A stretch of DNA of 64,000 nucleotides from Sclerotinia nivalis (taxonomy: Eukaryota > Ascomycota > Leotiomycetes > Helotiales > Sclerotiniaceae), in NCBI GenBank assembly GCA_029531795.1, contig JAPEIS010000002.1:310001-374000 (forward strand), given 5' to 3'. Made by a program: the position numbers and the translations under genes. The notes below the pieces were generated by a model. That model had not been told where the DNA came from. It ran no database searches and saw only the letters and a list, made by a program, of their open reading frames with translations. Below are positions 1 through 10,297 of the stretch, piece after piece; the stretch's first letter is position 1, and the number at the start of each line of letters is the position of its first letter.

Positions 1-2
1 CT

Positions 3-2534
3 TCGGTATCTTCTGCGACCTCTCCAAGGCCGCAAGGCTTATACGAAGGAGGATTGATGGGAGCTTCGCCACGGCCGCTTACCGGAAACATTCCTCATCC
101 TCAGCACATTTCAATGACATCAGGGCTTCCGCCACCGGGACAAAGTCCCTTCCATCACAGTTACAGCTCCGCTACTACCTCACCAGGCGGAATAGGAATG
201 GAATCCATGGCCTCAAATGGGTCGTCAAGCGGCACTCCAGGTCCATCTGTCGGACAGATGACATCGGCCAACATGCAAGCACAAAAACGAGCTTATCGAC
301 AACGGAGAAAAGATCCCAGTTGTGATGCTTGTCGAGAGCGCAAGGTCAAATGTGATGCGACAGAAACGAGTAGCTGTTCGGAATGCTCAAGTAGGAATGT
401 CAAATGTCAGTTCACTAAAGAGACAAATAGGCGGATGTCTTCCATCAAACAAGTTCAAGATCTAGAGAAACAGATTGCTCAAGTCAAGCGCGAAAATGGT
501 CAATTGAGAGCTATGCTCAGTATGAGAGAGGATCAAATGGATGTCGATGGTGATGGTTTGGCTCAGACATCTGTATATTTACCGGAAATTGGATCGCAAC
601 CTAAAAAAAGACCAAGAGCACCTCCACCGCACGATTTGTCGAGAGTGCAATCAAATATTGGGAATTATAGCCATGGGATCTTCAAATCTCCAGCCCTCTA
701 TCGACAAACAAAAGCACCGGCAAGCTGGGTTTCCCAACCTCCGGAACTACCACCCAAACACCTCGCAGATCACTTATTAAGAGCGTATTATTCATCTATA
801 CATCTCGTAACACCTATATTGCATTGGCCCAATTTTCAGCGCGAATACGAAGAAGTTTATAAAAAGGGCTCCTTCGAAACTTCACCTCGGACTTGGTCTG
901 CACTATTCTTCGCAGTCGTGGCAGTTGGTGTTTTATTTAGCACCGAGCCTAGTATTCAAAGACCTTATAAAGGCAAAGAATACATAGAAATGTCTATAAG
1001 CCTATCGGATCTTTGGAACGACGAATACAGCATAGATCATGCTCGAACAGCACTTCTTACCAGTATCTTTCTCTACGAAATGAATCTCAAATCGGCAGCC
1101 TGGACATGGTTAGGATCAGCTGTTCGTATAGGTCAAGATTTGGGGTTTCACAGCGAGACCGGACCGTGGCAATTAGTTGAAGATGAAATGCGAAGACGAG
1201 TCTGGTGGGGAATCTACATTTGGGATCGTCATATGTCACTTGAGCTCGGAAGACCTCTCCTAATCGACGATGCAGACTGCGATGTTAATCTCCCCAACCC
1301 AATTGACGAATTTTACTTGCACCCTAGCTATCGCTCTCCGCCCACTCCTCAAAATGGTGCGCCATCTGGCCCATCTTCAACATTTCTCGTCCCTGTCGTC
1401 CATATAATGCGTTCAATAGGACCACTTCTCAAAACCCTCAAATTATCCATCATTACCCCCTCTACAATCTCAACCTTCGACACACATTTCTCATCCTGCC
1501 TCTCACACTTCCCACCTCCCTGTCAATTCTCTTCCCTCGACTCCCTCGATCCAACTATGCTAACACCAATCATCCACCTCCTAAACGCACGTCTCTCACT
1601 CCATCGCCACAATCTCATCACCACTTCTCCGCCCGATTTACGCACTAGCGCTATCGAATCCTGTATTCACGATTCCCTAACCAGCGCATCCATACTCACT
1701 CGATCACTCCCCAATTATCCTCCCAATTCATTACAGACTCGTTCATGGGGCCAAACAATTAGCGCAACGATTGTCATGCATATATGGCGTTGTACACTAT
1801 TTCTACTTTTCGGAGGACAATTCGAAGCAGCTATGACGTGTATTAGGGCACATTCTCATATTGGGTATTCGAGAGAGGTAAATGTGGCTTGTGGACGATA
1901 TATTGGATTTTTCTTGACGGTGTTGATTGAGAAGAAGAGGGGTTTGTATTCGGGGGGAAAGGGGAGAGAACTGGGGTATTTGGGTCAGAGGAGTGGGAGA
2001 TTTGAAATGGATGAGGAGGTTTTGGCGTATTTGAGTGCGGATTTGCAGGGGGGTGATGATGCTTGGATTTGGCAGGGGAGAGAGGTGATGGGGATGAGAA
2101 GTCCGGTTGTTGGTGGTGTGGGTGGGACGGGAGTACTTAGTCCGATACTTGGGAGTGGTGGAGAGAGGGATAGGGAGATGAGCGGGGTGAGTGGATTAAA
2201 TGGGGGATTTTTGGTGCTGCGGGAGAAGGAAGCAATGGATTGGGGTGGGTGGGAACGAGTGCAATATCTGGTGGATGTTTTGGCTAGGGAGTCAGCTGGT
2301 GTATCTGCAGCTGGACCTGGGCAAATACAAGGAAACGCAGCATATATTCCCGGATCTCGAGGTGTGTTTGGTTTAGGATTGGGTGTAGGACCGAATATAG
2401 GTGCAGCACCCGGAGTAGCAGGAGGACCAGTGGGAGCAGTCGGGCCTATAGGAACCCCACAAACAAGCCCACCAGCCAAACGAGACGAGCGAAATCGCTG
2501 CAACGAACGAATGAGCATCACAAATATTATCTAA
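3..2534 (+). CDS. Zn2Cys6 fungal transcription factor, 5' end outside window
   Basis: Nuclear DNA-binding regulator of the GAL4-type binuclear zinc cluster family; target genes unknown. Counting residues from one codon before the first internal ATG (57), the zinc cluster runs from residue 90 to 118 with spacing C-X2-C-X6-C-X7-C-X2-C-X6-C. It is followed by a heptad-like stretch (about 130-155) that could dimerise. The middle homology region (fungal_trans) spans about 236-420 and includes the hallmark RRRVWW near 381. The tail after about 620 is Gly-rich and low in complexity. No intron is seen. The frame stays open upstream of ATG 57 to the window edge, so the true start is probably outside and the N-terminus is partial. 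The family call is firm; a regulon cannot be named. Confidence 0.88.
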   Translation, partial: SVSSATSPRPQGLYEGGLMGASPRPLTGNIPHPQHISMTSGLPPPGQSPFHHSYSSATTSPGGIGMESMASNGSSSGTPGPSVGQMTSANMQAQKRAYRQRRKDPSCDACRERKVKCDATETSSCSECSSRNVKCQFTKETNRRMSSIKQVQDLEKQIAQVKRENGQLRAMLSMREDQMDVDGDGLAQTSVYLPEIGSQPKKRPRAPPPHDLSRVQSNIGNYSHGIFKSPALYRQTKAPASWVSQPPELPPKHLADHLLRAYYSSIHLVTPILHWPNFQREYEEVYKKGSFETSPRTWSALFFAVVAVGVLFSTEPSIQRPYKGKEYIEMSISLSDLWNDEYSIDHARTALLTSIFLYEMNLKSAAWTWLGSAVRIGQDLGFHSETGPWQLVEDEMRRRVWWGIYIWDRHMSLELGRPLLIDDADCDVNLPNPIDEFYLHPSYRSPPTPQNGAPSGPSSTFLVPVVHIMRSIGPLLKTLKLSIITPSTISTFDTHFSSCLSHFPPPCQFSSLDSLDPTMLTPIIHLLNARLSLHRHNLITTSPPDLRTSAIESCIHDSLTSASILTRSLPNYPPNSLQTRSWGQTISATIVMHIWRCTLFLLFGGQFEAAMTCIRAHSHIGYSREVNVACGRYIGFFLTVLIEKKRGLYSGGKGRELGYLGQRSGRFEMDEEVLAYLSADLQGGDDAWIWQGREVMGMRSPVVGGVGGTGVLSPILGSGGERDREMSGVSGLNGGFLVLREKEAMDWGGWERVQYLVDVLARESAGVSAAGPGQIQGNAAYIPGSRGVFGLGLGVGPNIGAAPGVAGGPVGAVGPIGTPQTSPPAKRDERNRCNERMSITNII

Positions 2535-3963
2535 CATCAAGCGGGCGAGGATAAAAAGAAGCACAGCGCACTCATCTTCTCAACTCCTCCTCCGAAACAA
2601 CAAAAACAACGCACACAAGCAACAAGAATACCATTCCGCAATAATTAACACTATACCTACCAATACCAATAAAACAGCACGAGCACAAGCACAAGAAATT
2701 TTTCCATTGTACATATTTTTCACAAAACTCAAGATCTAGAGTTCATCTCCCTACCTAGCAGAAGAGGGGATAATTAGAAACGAGGATGGGGGCTAGAACA
2801 AGACAAACACGAATCGAATAATAAATAAATAAATAAATACGAGCCGTTTTTTTTTTACTTTTATCCCTTGTTCCTTATTCCTATCAGCATGGCGTTAGCA
2901 TAGATTTTATATTGATACCTACTTTTAACTATTTTCTTTTGTTTGGTTTATGTTGGTGCGGATCCATGGGTATACACACACGTCCTTTACGTTGCATTAC
3001 CGATTATACAGGAAACAAGTGCGCGCTGGTGGTTTTTTCTTAATTATAGTGTAGTGTGTATTATAATATTGGACAAATTACTCTTATACTCTAAAAATTG
3101 ACCGTATTTTATTTCCATGCCATTTAGAATCTCGTTTGAAATAAGCAGAATCTATACTACAGATCCTAGTTTTCTATTATAGATTCTACTCTTCCATTAC
3201 AAATAACACTATCTCTACACTAACACTGTATATTCCATCTTTATATAAATTCTACTTTATTATCATACATTCCATCTTCCTATCGATTCTATCCCGCTAT
3301 TGTAGAATCTATGCTTTCATTATAGATCTCACCCCTCCACGACAACACCCCCCATAACAAACAACAAATAGAATCTATACTATAGATTCTGTTCTGCTAT
3401 TTAGATTCCACCTTCTCGAATACAGATTCTATTCTTGCAGATAACGGGACAGAAACCAGGATGAACTCAGAGGCAAGAAGAGGGAGGTTAGAGGAAGAAA
3501 TGAAGTATTTCATTAAGTAAGTAGACTGTTAAACGTTGTGTATTTTTCTTCAGCAAAAGAGGGGGGGGGGGGGATTAGTTGTATTTGTGTAGAAGGAAGT
3601 GATCATAATGTAATAGTATCTAACACCCGCCCGAATTCCTTAAAGAATTCCATAGCATCATGATTGGGTTTCTACACGGTGTAAATTTTGAGTTGCGGGC
3701 GATATAGAGGGTTTGCGTAGATCAAGGACTATCATATATCACGGATCAAATCCTTCCATTTAATGAAACCCTAGACCGTAGGTTGAACGAGTTGTATTGC
3801 AGAAAGCTACTACAGTCAGCATTGCGTAGCAAGCACCCGGTGTTGAGTTGTCGAATTTCAGAAGTGAAGTGTATGAGAAGGGTAAAGAGGTAAAAGTATA
3901 ATCATCCACTGACGTAATGCAAAAAACTCAGATTAATCTACTAGATATACAATACAATAACCG
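2535..3963. other. intergenic stretch, convergent 3' ends
   Basis: Lies between two convergent regulator genes and should hold both 3' UTRs. It contains an AAAT microsatellite near 2820-2840, a T9 tract, an imperfect AGATTCTA repeat block (listed separately) and a G13 homopolymer at 3561-3573. No coding region is supported. Confidence 0.6.
3121..3431. repeat. imperfect AGATTCTA/TAGAATCT repeat block
   Basis: About 310 bases in which the octamer AGATTCTA or its complement recurs roughly every 20-50 bases in both orientations, often as a back-to-back palindrome, for example around 3369-3392. The spacers are AT-rich and diverged. It may be a decayed tandem repeat or a cluster of sites for one protein. 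Confidence 0.45.
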
Positions 3964-6727
3964 CTACCAAGTCAGACCATAATTATTACCAGGATGACCA
4001 GTGTAAGCAGGAAGATCTCCATCTAGTAATGTTTGCCAGTATTCCCAATCCATCGGCGTAATATCAGGCATTGAAGTATCCAGGAACGAATCCGAGGCCA
4101 GCCATGGTTGCTCTTGGGGCATTTGCATTGGAATTTGCATTGAAGGAGCTGATTGTGACGATTGTGGTGGTGGGATGTAATCGGGTGGTTTTTGTCTAAC
4201 GTAAGATTCAGCTGTAGCGGGCATTTGCCAGTGATTTACCGTTCTGAATGGATCCGAAATATCATCATGTTGCTCTACAGATCTTTGAACGTGGTCGTGT
4301 TTTTGCCTTTGGGATCGCAAAATTGATATAAACCTTGGTGGTGTGACTTGATCTGGTGAACTTCCACTTTCTTCTCTTTTTTCCCAAGCTTTGAGTACCA
4401 AGTTACCCAAGGCAAAATAGAGGCTGTTCTTAGTATCATTAAGCATTTCTGCACGAAAGTCATATGCAAGTTCGACTTGATGCCATGCTTTATCCACCAA
4501 TTCTCCCCTTTCTCTCCGTCGAAGTTCGCTGAGCAAGTATATAAATGTATCCACTTGAAAATGTACATGAATATGCCAGAGATACCTTTGGACAAGCTTT
4601 TCGGAATGACCTATGCCATCATATTCAAGCATCTTCAATGATTCATTAAAAAGCATATCTCTTTCCTTCTGTGGCATACTCGCACCTTTATCAGGATATT
4701 GTCGTGGGTGATGAGCCATTAATCTCATCGTACAGATGACTGATTTGGCAACATATATCGACAGTAAATGTAAAGGTATTGATGGATCACAATATTGTAA
4801 ATACTTATCCTGAAGTCTGGCCTCCAATTCATCGATAGTCTTATCTTTTTCAGCGATAACATTCGAAAACGGAGGAATATGCGATGGTCCACCATGATGA
4901 CCACCTCTATGACCACCTCGGCCACCACCTTCACCTCCATGTCCATGTCCATGACCTCCATTGCCAAAGCTATTAGCTTTTCGAATAGCTTGCGAGACTT
5001 CATATCGAATACAACAGAAAAGCATTTCAGTTGCTCCGGCTCGTTCAGGTGGAGGTTCTGTCATGTCGGGAGTGAGATCACTATCACTAACATTGAGTGG
5101 TAACTTTGTATCGAATTTCGCAAGCCACTGCGTAATATAGGTCAGTAAAATTTGAATAGAAATGGAGAAGGAAGACGATAAATGAATGTTGAGAATGGGG
5201 TGAGTTGCGACATAGAAGGAAAATATATACTTACAGCAGGGAATCCTGCGCCACATAATTTTGCAGCAAAACCATCAAGGAAAACTACCTGCCACCAAAC
5301 TCTCCTTCTCATTTCTGTGTCGAAAGGAGACAAATTATGAGAAGATCCATCACGATGAATACCCAATCTTTGACCAATTCGAACAGCAGAACCTGTCAAG
5401 ATCCAAAATGCATGAGCATCATAATGCTTACGAGCTGCAAGCTATTGATATGGGGTTAGAGACAAAAATACAAAATTAGTTGCAGTGGTGCCAGGAAAAT
5501 ATAGTGGTGTTTGGCGATCATTTGAGTAGAAGGAGACAAGGAGTAGTAGGGCTAACTTACGAGAAATAAACAATAGGCTTGTAATGCCGTCAAATTCAGG
5601 GATTTAATATATTTGACATTGATAAGAGCTTGTTGTGTAGCATGAGAGTATCTCGATAAAAGTACGGATCTTGGTTCATTGAAAGTACTCTCACACTCAT
5701 CATCTTTTAGTGAGCCGATGGATAGAAGGTATATAACGAACATTAGAGCTTCTGTAGGTTTCGGAATATGATCCATATCTGAAGTTGCTTCTAAGATCAT
5801 CTCCTGAACTGTCGGAGCATGAAAAAGTTTTATCAATGGGTTCACATTGGTCAGAAAGATTTGCCATAACCTGAAAATTGTAACAGGTTGTGGATGTAGG
5901 CTTCTCAGATTTCCTTTTGAACTAATCAAGTTCCCAAAGAGGATGGTTGATTCTTCTGGGAAGAGGGAGTTATCATTATTATTATCATCATCTTCTGATG
6001 ACACTTGAAATGCATCTTTTGGATCTTGTAATTCATTACTGAGATTCTCCCAAACAGTGCTAAAGTTGGTTAGCAAATAAATTCTAATCCAAAGGGATTC
6101 TAAAAAGAGCTCGCACTTTTCTATGTAACGAGAGTTACCATGTTTAGAAAACAATTGACCTTTTCCAACTTTAGAACCATGAGGGCAACCCATGGGATGA
6201 TGCCCATGTGATTCATGAGGGCCATGAGGATCGTGAGGACCATGATTACGTCGATGTTTGTGTGGCCCAGATTGATTCTCATTATTGTCGGTCCCGGTAA
6301 CCGTGGTAGCTTCTTTACCTTTACTGGTACTTGATAAAACTTGGCGAGTAGAACTTGATTCATCAGGACCTCCATCGTCAGTACCACTTGCATTTGCACT
6401 TCCAACGCCACCAGTAACACCATCCGCAGCACCATCATCCTCAATCCGAATTCCATTAACCCTCAATAAATGTTCATATTTCCTCAATCTTGCAGCCACA
6501 TCCAATTCACTAAGTTTACGTCTTCTTCGACGTGGAGCAGCAGGTGCACTGGGGATACATTCAGCATGTGCTTTAACACAATTTGAACATTTAGGTTTTT
6601 GTCGATCGCATCGTACTTTTCTCTGTTGACAGAGAATACAAGAATGACCACGGGTTATCTTTTGATGTATTGGTGGTTGAGTTGGAGGTGGGATTGTAGA
6701 ATCAGGAGGTTGTGGAGAGGACTCCAT
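3964..6727 (-). CDS. Zn2Cys6 fungal transcription factor, four exons
   Basis: Nuclear zinc-cluster regulator. Residues 30-57 have the classical C-X2-C-X6-C-X6-C-X2-C-X6-C spacing, followed by a basic RRRRRK run. The middle homology region is joined across introns and includes TGSAVRIGQRLGIH and MRRRVWW. My gene model is 6727-6117, 6059-5561, 5441-5235 and 5127-3964, giving 826 residues. The introns are 6060-6116 (57 nt, in frame, with a CTAAC branch and TTTAG acceptor), 5442-5560 (GTAAGT) and 5128-5234 (GTAAGT/CGCAG). All junctions keep frame; removing the 57-nt intron restores a typical RYIEN..WENL motif. A His/Gly-rich insert lies in exon 4. The gene is divergent from the transporter relic at 7.7-9.2 kb and may once have controlled it (inference). 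Confidence 0.87.
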
Positions 6728-7680
6728 GATGATGTGAAGATATACAACAGTTAAGGTATGAGTGGATGATAATTGATGTGGTGAAGGAGTCGTGAATTGA
6801 CGACGTAAATGTTTTACTTGACTCGTGTGGCCAGAGATTCGGAACGTTCGGGAGTTTCATCGAGATTTCTTTTTCAAGATGTTATAGATAAATCTCACTG
6901 ACTTTTGCTGTTGATCGAGTTCGTGATCATTACTTCAACATGAAACATGAAGTTTTCAAATCCGTACAAATTCTCTTTTCTCGATATCAAGTGATATTCA
7001 AGAGGGAGTGAGGCTGATTTGATAGCATGGTGATGTTGTATTGATGAGCCTTTGTCGATGTGTTTGGGGGGGTTTTTTTTGATCAATTTCCCGAGGTGTC
7101 TGGTCGGAGGTTCGGTATTTCTTCGGTCCCGACAACCTTTGAAGCTTTCTTATTGGTTTAGAAGGAGGTGAAAAAGCTCGTGAGGCTCATTATTACTTCA
7201 ATTGATAGGACAATAATATGAAGGTAGAGGGATGGTACAATTCATCTGTCTGTTGAAAGGAAATAAATCATTATAATTCATTTTTTTTATATAGAAATTT
7301 AACAGCCTTTTATTCTCACCTTCTGTTGTTCCTCGAATATTTTGCTCATCCACCACCTCAATACGTTCTTCATTTATGTTTTCTGATCCAGAGTCCCAAA
7401 GCCGGCGACTTGATGTTGTAAGCTTCCTAGCTCAAGAACCATTGCCAGCTCAAATTTCACAGATTGCACTCAATATCCGACTATCGAGATAAAATTTCCC
7501 GGAAATGACGAACGGGAAAAGGCTCAAGATGGTACGCGCTACGATTGAGTCAAATTCTGCTCAAACCACGACAACGAGCTCATTTGGCGTCCCCTTCACT
7601 TCCAAATACATATTTTCTCTTCCTTACGTGTTCCAAAAGATCCTTTCAGAGACAACCACTGTCGATCTGATATGCTTCAG
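6728..7680. other. intergenic, divergent promoter region
   Basis: Lies between the start of the minus-strand regulator and the surviving part of the transporter relic. It should contain the regulator's promoter. The N-terminal transmembrane segments expected for the transporter are not recognisable here in any frame. A G/T-rich run is at 7062-7080. Nothing else is supported. Confidence 0.5.
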
Positions 7681-9202
7681 ATAATGGGGCTACACTCATC
7701 ATGACCGACAACGTGCCACTTCATCGTCGCCCTCTGTTTATTGGTAAGAAATAAAGCATGACCGAAAGCTGAGTACTTCAAGCCAACATAAAAATGAAGG
7801 TCTATTCGGGTGTATATTCGCGATTGCAACTGTATGTGGACCTATTCTTGGAGGTGCCCCCACTATAAAGATCAATTGGAGGTGGTGTTTCTACATCAAT
7901 CTTCCGGTGGGCGGAGCTGTTGCGTTTATTCTCCTCTTCGTTGTCAAAGGATCACCAAGTAAAAACACGGATACTTCTCGCCAAAGACTTCACAAATTGG
8001 ATCTAATAGGAATGCTCGTCTTTATACCAGGCATCACTTGTATACTTCTGGCATTGCAGTGGGGAGGAAACAAATATAGCTGGGAAAATGCGAGAATCAT
8101 CGTCCTTTTTATATTGGGTGGGATTCTCCTCATGCTTTTCATTATCATCCAGTACAAAGCCGGAGAAAATTCCACGATACCAGTTTGGATTATCAACCAG
8201 GGATCTATCGCGTCGGTAGTATGGTTTTCCTTCTCCAATCCCTGTTCTATGTACATTTTTATTTACCATATACCAATCTGGTTCCAAGCAATTCAAGGTC
8301 TTGACGCATTCAACTCTGGTCTTCATACTCTTCCATTGGTATTAGCTCTAGTCCTAGCCAATCTCTCGGACGGAATTTTTATAAAAGCCACCGGCTACTA
8401 TGTACCAATGATAATCGCATCTTCAATCATCGCACCAAATGGTGCAGGACTTCTCACCACACTATGAGTAGATAGTGGACCAAAAGAATGGATGAACTGG
8501 CAGGTTCTTTTTGGATGGGGTCTTGGTCTTGGTATGCAGCAAATCAGTTTGGCAATTCAAGCATGTCTTCCAGATGATAATATATCAACTGGTCTTGCAC
8601 CTATAATCTTCGTACAAGGTCTTGGTGATACGATTTTCGTCACTGTTGGTCAAGTTATCTTCTCACATCAATTGGCTAAGAACCTCTCGGCTCTTGACAT
8701 TCCTTCCCTACCAGCATCACTCATCTTGCATACCGGTGCTACAAAACTCCGAGAACTCATCCCTGAAAAATAACTAGCAGAGGTTTTGATAGCATATAAT
8801 ACAGCGATTGCGAAGACTTTCCTCGTAGCTATCGTAACGAGTGCGTTTACCATTTTCACTGGCTTGACTATGGAATGGAAGAACATAAAGAAAGTCAAGA
8901 GAAATCCGGCAGTTACAAGTCATTCTGCTAGTCATGAGGAACGCCCAAAAGTAATGCGTTACGCTTGGAATTCTCCATGCGTACAACTTGGACTTGTTGA
9001 TTTGAATTGCAAGAGTATTAATGTAGATTCAAAATTAATCAACAATGATGTTCAACAACAATCGGAGACGATTAGCGAGGAGAAAGAAAAATCTTGTAGT
9101 ACGGAGACTAGTATTAATGTTACGAAGATTTCTGGTGGTACGGAGATTGATACAGTTGTGGTTTTGGGGAAGAATGGTGATAGTATTGTGGTTGTGGGAT
9201 GA
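7681..9202 (+). pseudogene. decayed MFS multidrug transporter (DHA2-like)
   Basis: Remnant of a 14-helix drug:H+ antiporter. A short exon (7681-7743) reads into NVPLHRRPLFIG. A 56-nt intron (7744-7799, GTAAGA/AAG) then joins it to a frame encoding the MFS segment with GPILGGA and NWRWCFYINLPVGG. The same frame runs through several hydrophobic helices to 9202, but is broken by TGA at 8465-8467 and TAA at 8771-8773. Recognisable transporter sequence resumes directly after each stop. The first four or so helices are missing upstream. A CAA-to-TAA or CGA-to-TGA change would fit C-to-T mutation. It could still make truncated products. Family assignment is secure; the original substrate is unknown. 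Confidence 0.82.
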
Positions 9203-9441
9203 AAGAATACGTTTGGGATGAGAGGATACTTGTGGAATGATGATTATTATCAATGATGAATGATGGATATGAACTGAGGAAATATAAAAGTTGGACTACA
9301 GTTCGACCTTTATGTGGTTCTGGTCTAATGGTTAGACATAATACTTTATATAAACATGAGATAGAAAATGATATTCTCAGACTATGAACATGTCATCATG
9401 TCTTCTTTCAAGTGAGACATTGTGAATATGGATAGTTGGTT
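9203..9441. other. intergenic, downstream of transporter relic
   Basis: Presumed former 3' flank of the transporter relic. Around 9313-9345 a short stretch resembles a tRNA A-box region, but no B-box or complete tRNA follows. The last five bases (9437-9441, TGGTT) match 9971-9975 and may be a target duplication. Confidence 0.4.
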
Positions 9442-9970
9442 TGTGAGAATTCCTAATAAGTTATTAAATCACTTAATAATATTTACCGAACCAATAGTTA
9501 TATGATCACGTGATATATTAATAATATGATTTCATATTATTAAATTTTATTATTATATAAAATTTCGATCATATATCATATCAGAATGATTTATAATGGA
9601 ATAGAATGAAATGGAAGCATATAGAATTTTCTTATTCTCAGATTGAATACTATTGGTTATTATTTCCTTTTATTATATAAAATGATTCTATAAGATTCGA
9701 TTTAAATCGATCTTATTTATAATCATAGAATAGTGTAGAATCTCATTAAAATCTATAAATACGAAGATCTTCTTCAAAGAATTCTTCGAAAAAATAAGCA
9801 GATAAAAATTCAATATTCAATATATATATAATTCTGACTTCAATATTCTATTGTTCATATATTCGATCACTCCTAAGCTAAATACGACTAAGTCTTCCAC
9901 TATTATAATAAATAATATTATAGTATTATTATTATATTATTTATTATTATCCGATCAACCTCCTCCGAGA
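9442..9970. mobile_element. AT-rich block, probable RIP-degraded solo LTR
   Basis: A 529-bp, strongly AT-rich segment beginning TGTGAGAATTCC and bounded by the 5-bp direct repeat TGGTT (9437-9441 and 9971-9975). It holds a TATA-like TCTATAAATAC near 9750 and several AT palindromes, as expected for an LTR with its own promoter. The right end reads GA rather than the usual CA and no internal region is present, so the call is tentative. The alternative is simple AT-rich intergenic DNA. Confidence 0.42.
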
Positions 9971-9975
9971 TGGTT

Positions 9976-10297
9976 TAAATGCAAGAGATGATAATTGGGA
10001 TATTCGAATCATAAGTATTTAACTGGAGCTTAACGAGTAGAATCAAGGGCTTTGGTAGTGTGAAGTTCTTTGGGCTTTACTTTGTATACTAATACTAATG
10101 CCAATGACTAAACACACCAAGTAAACCTCGCCGCACTCAACCCCAAAAACAATCAGAATATACACACAACCAAACCCCACCAGCAATCTCAACAAGTACA
10201 TCTAAATCTCTATCTAAATCTCTATCTCTATCTCTATCTCTATCACCAACCCCTCTCATCTAAACACCCCACAAAACCCCTCGGGGATGGTGGGACC
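9976..10297. other. intergenic, 3' flank of PAQR gene
   Basis: Contains a CTATCT/CTAAATCT microsatellite at about 10200-10243 and the likely 3' UTR of the minus-strand PAQR gene. No coding sequence is seen. Confidence 0.5.

Noticed and set aside
1985..2521. 178-codon Pro-rich minus-strand ORF
   Set aside because: Antisense to the Gly-rich tail of the first regulator.
9313..9345. tRNA-like stretch (GGTCTAATGGTTAGA)
   Set aside because: Resembles a tRNA A-box only; no anticodon arm, B-box or acceptor stem can be drawn.
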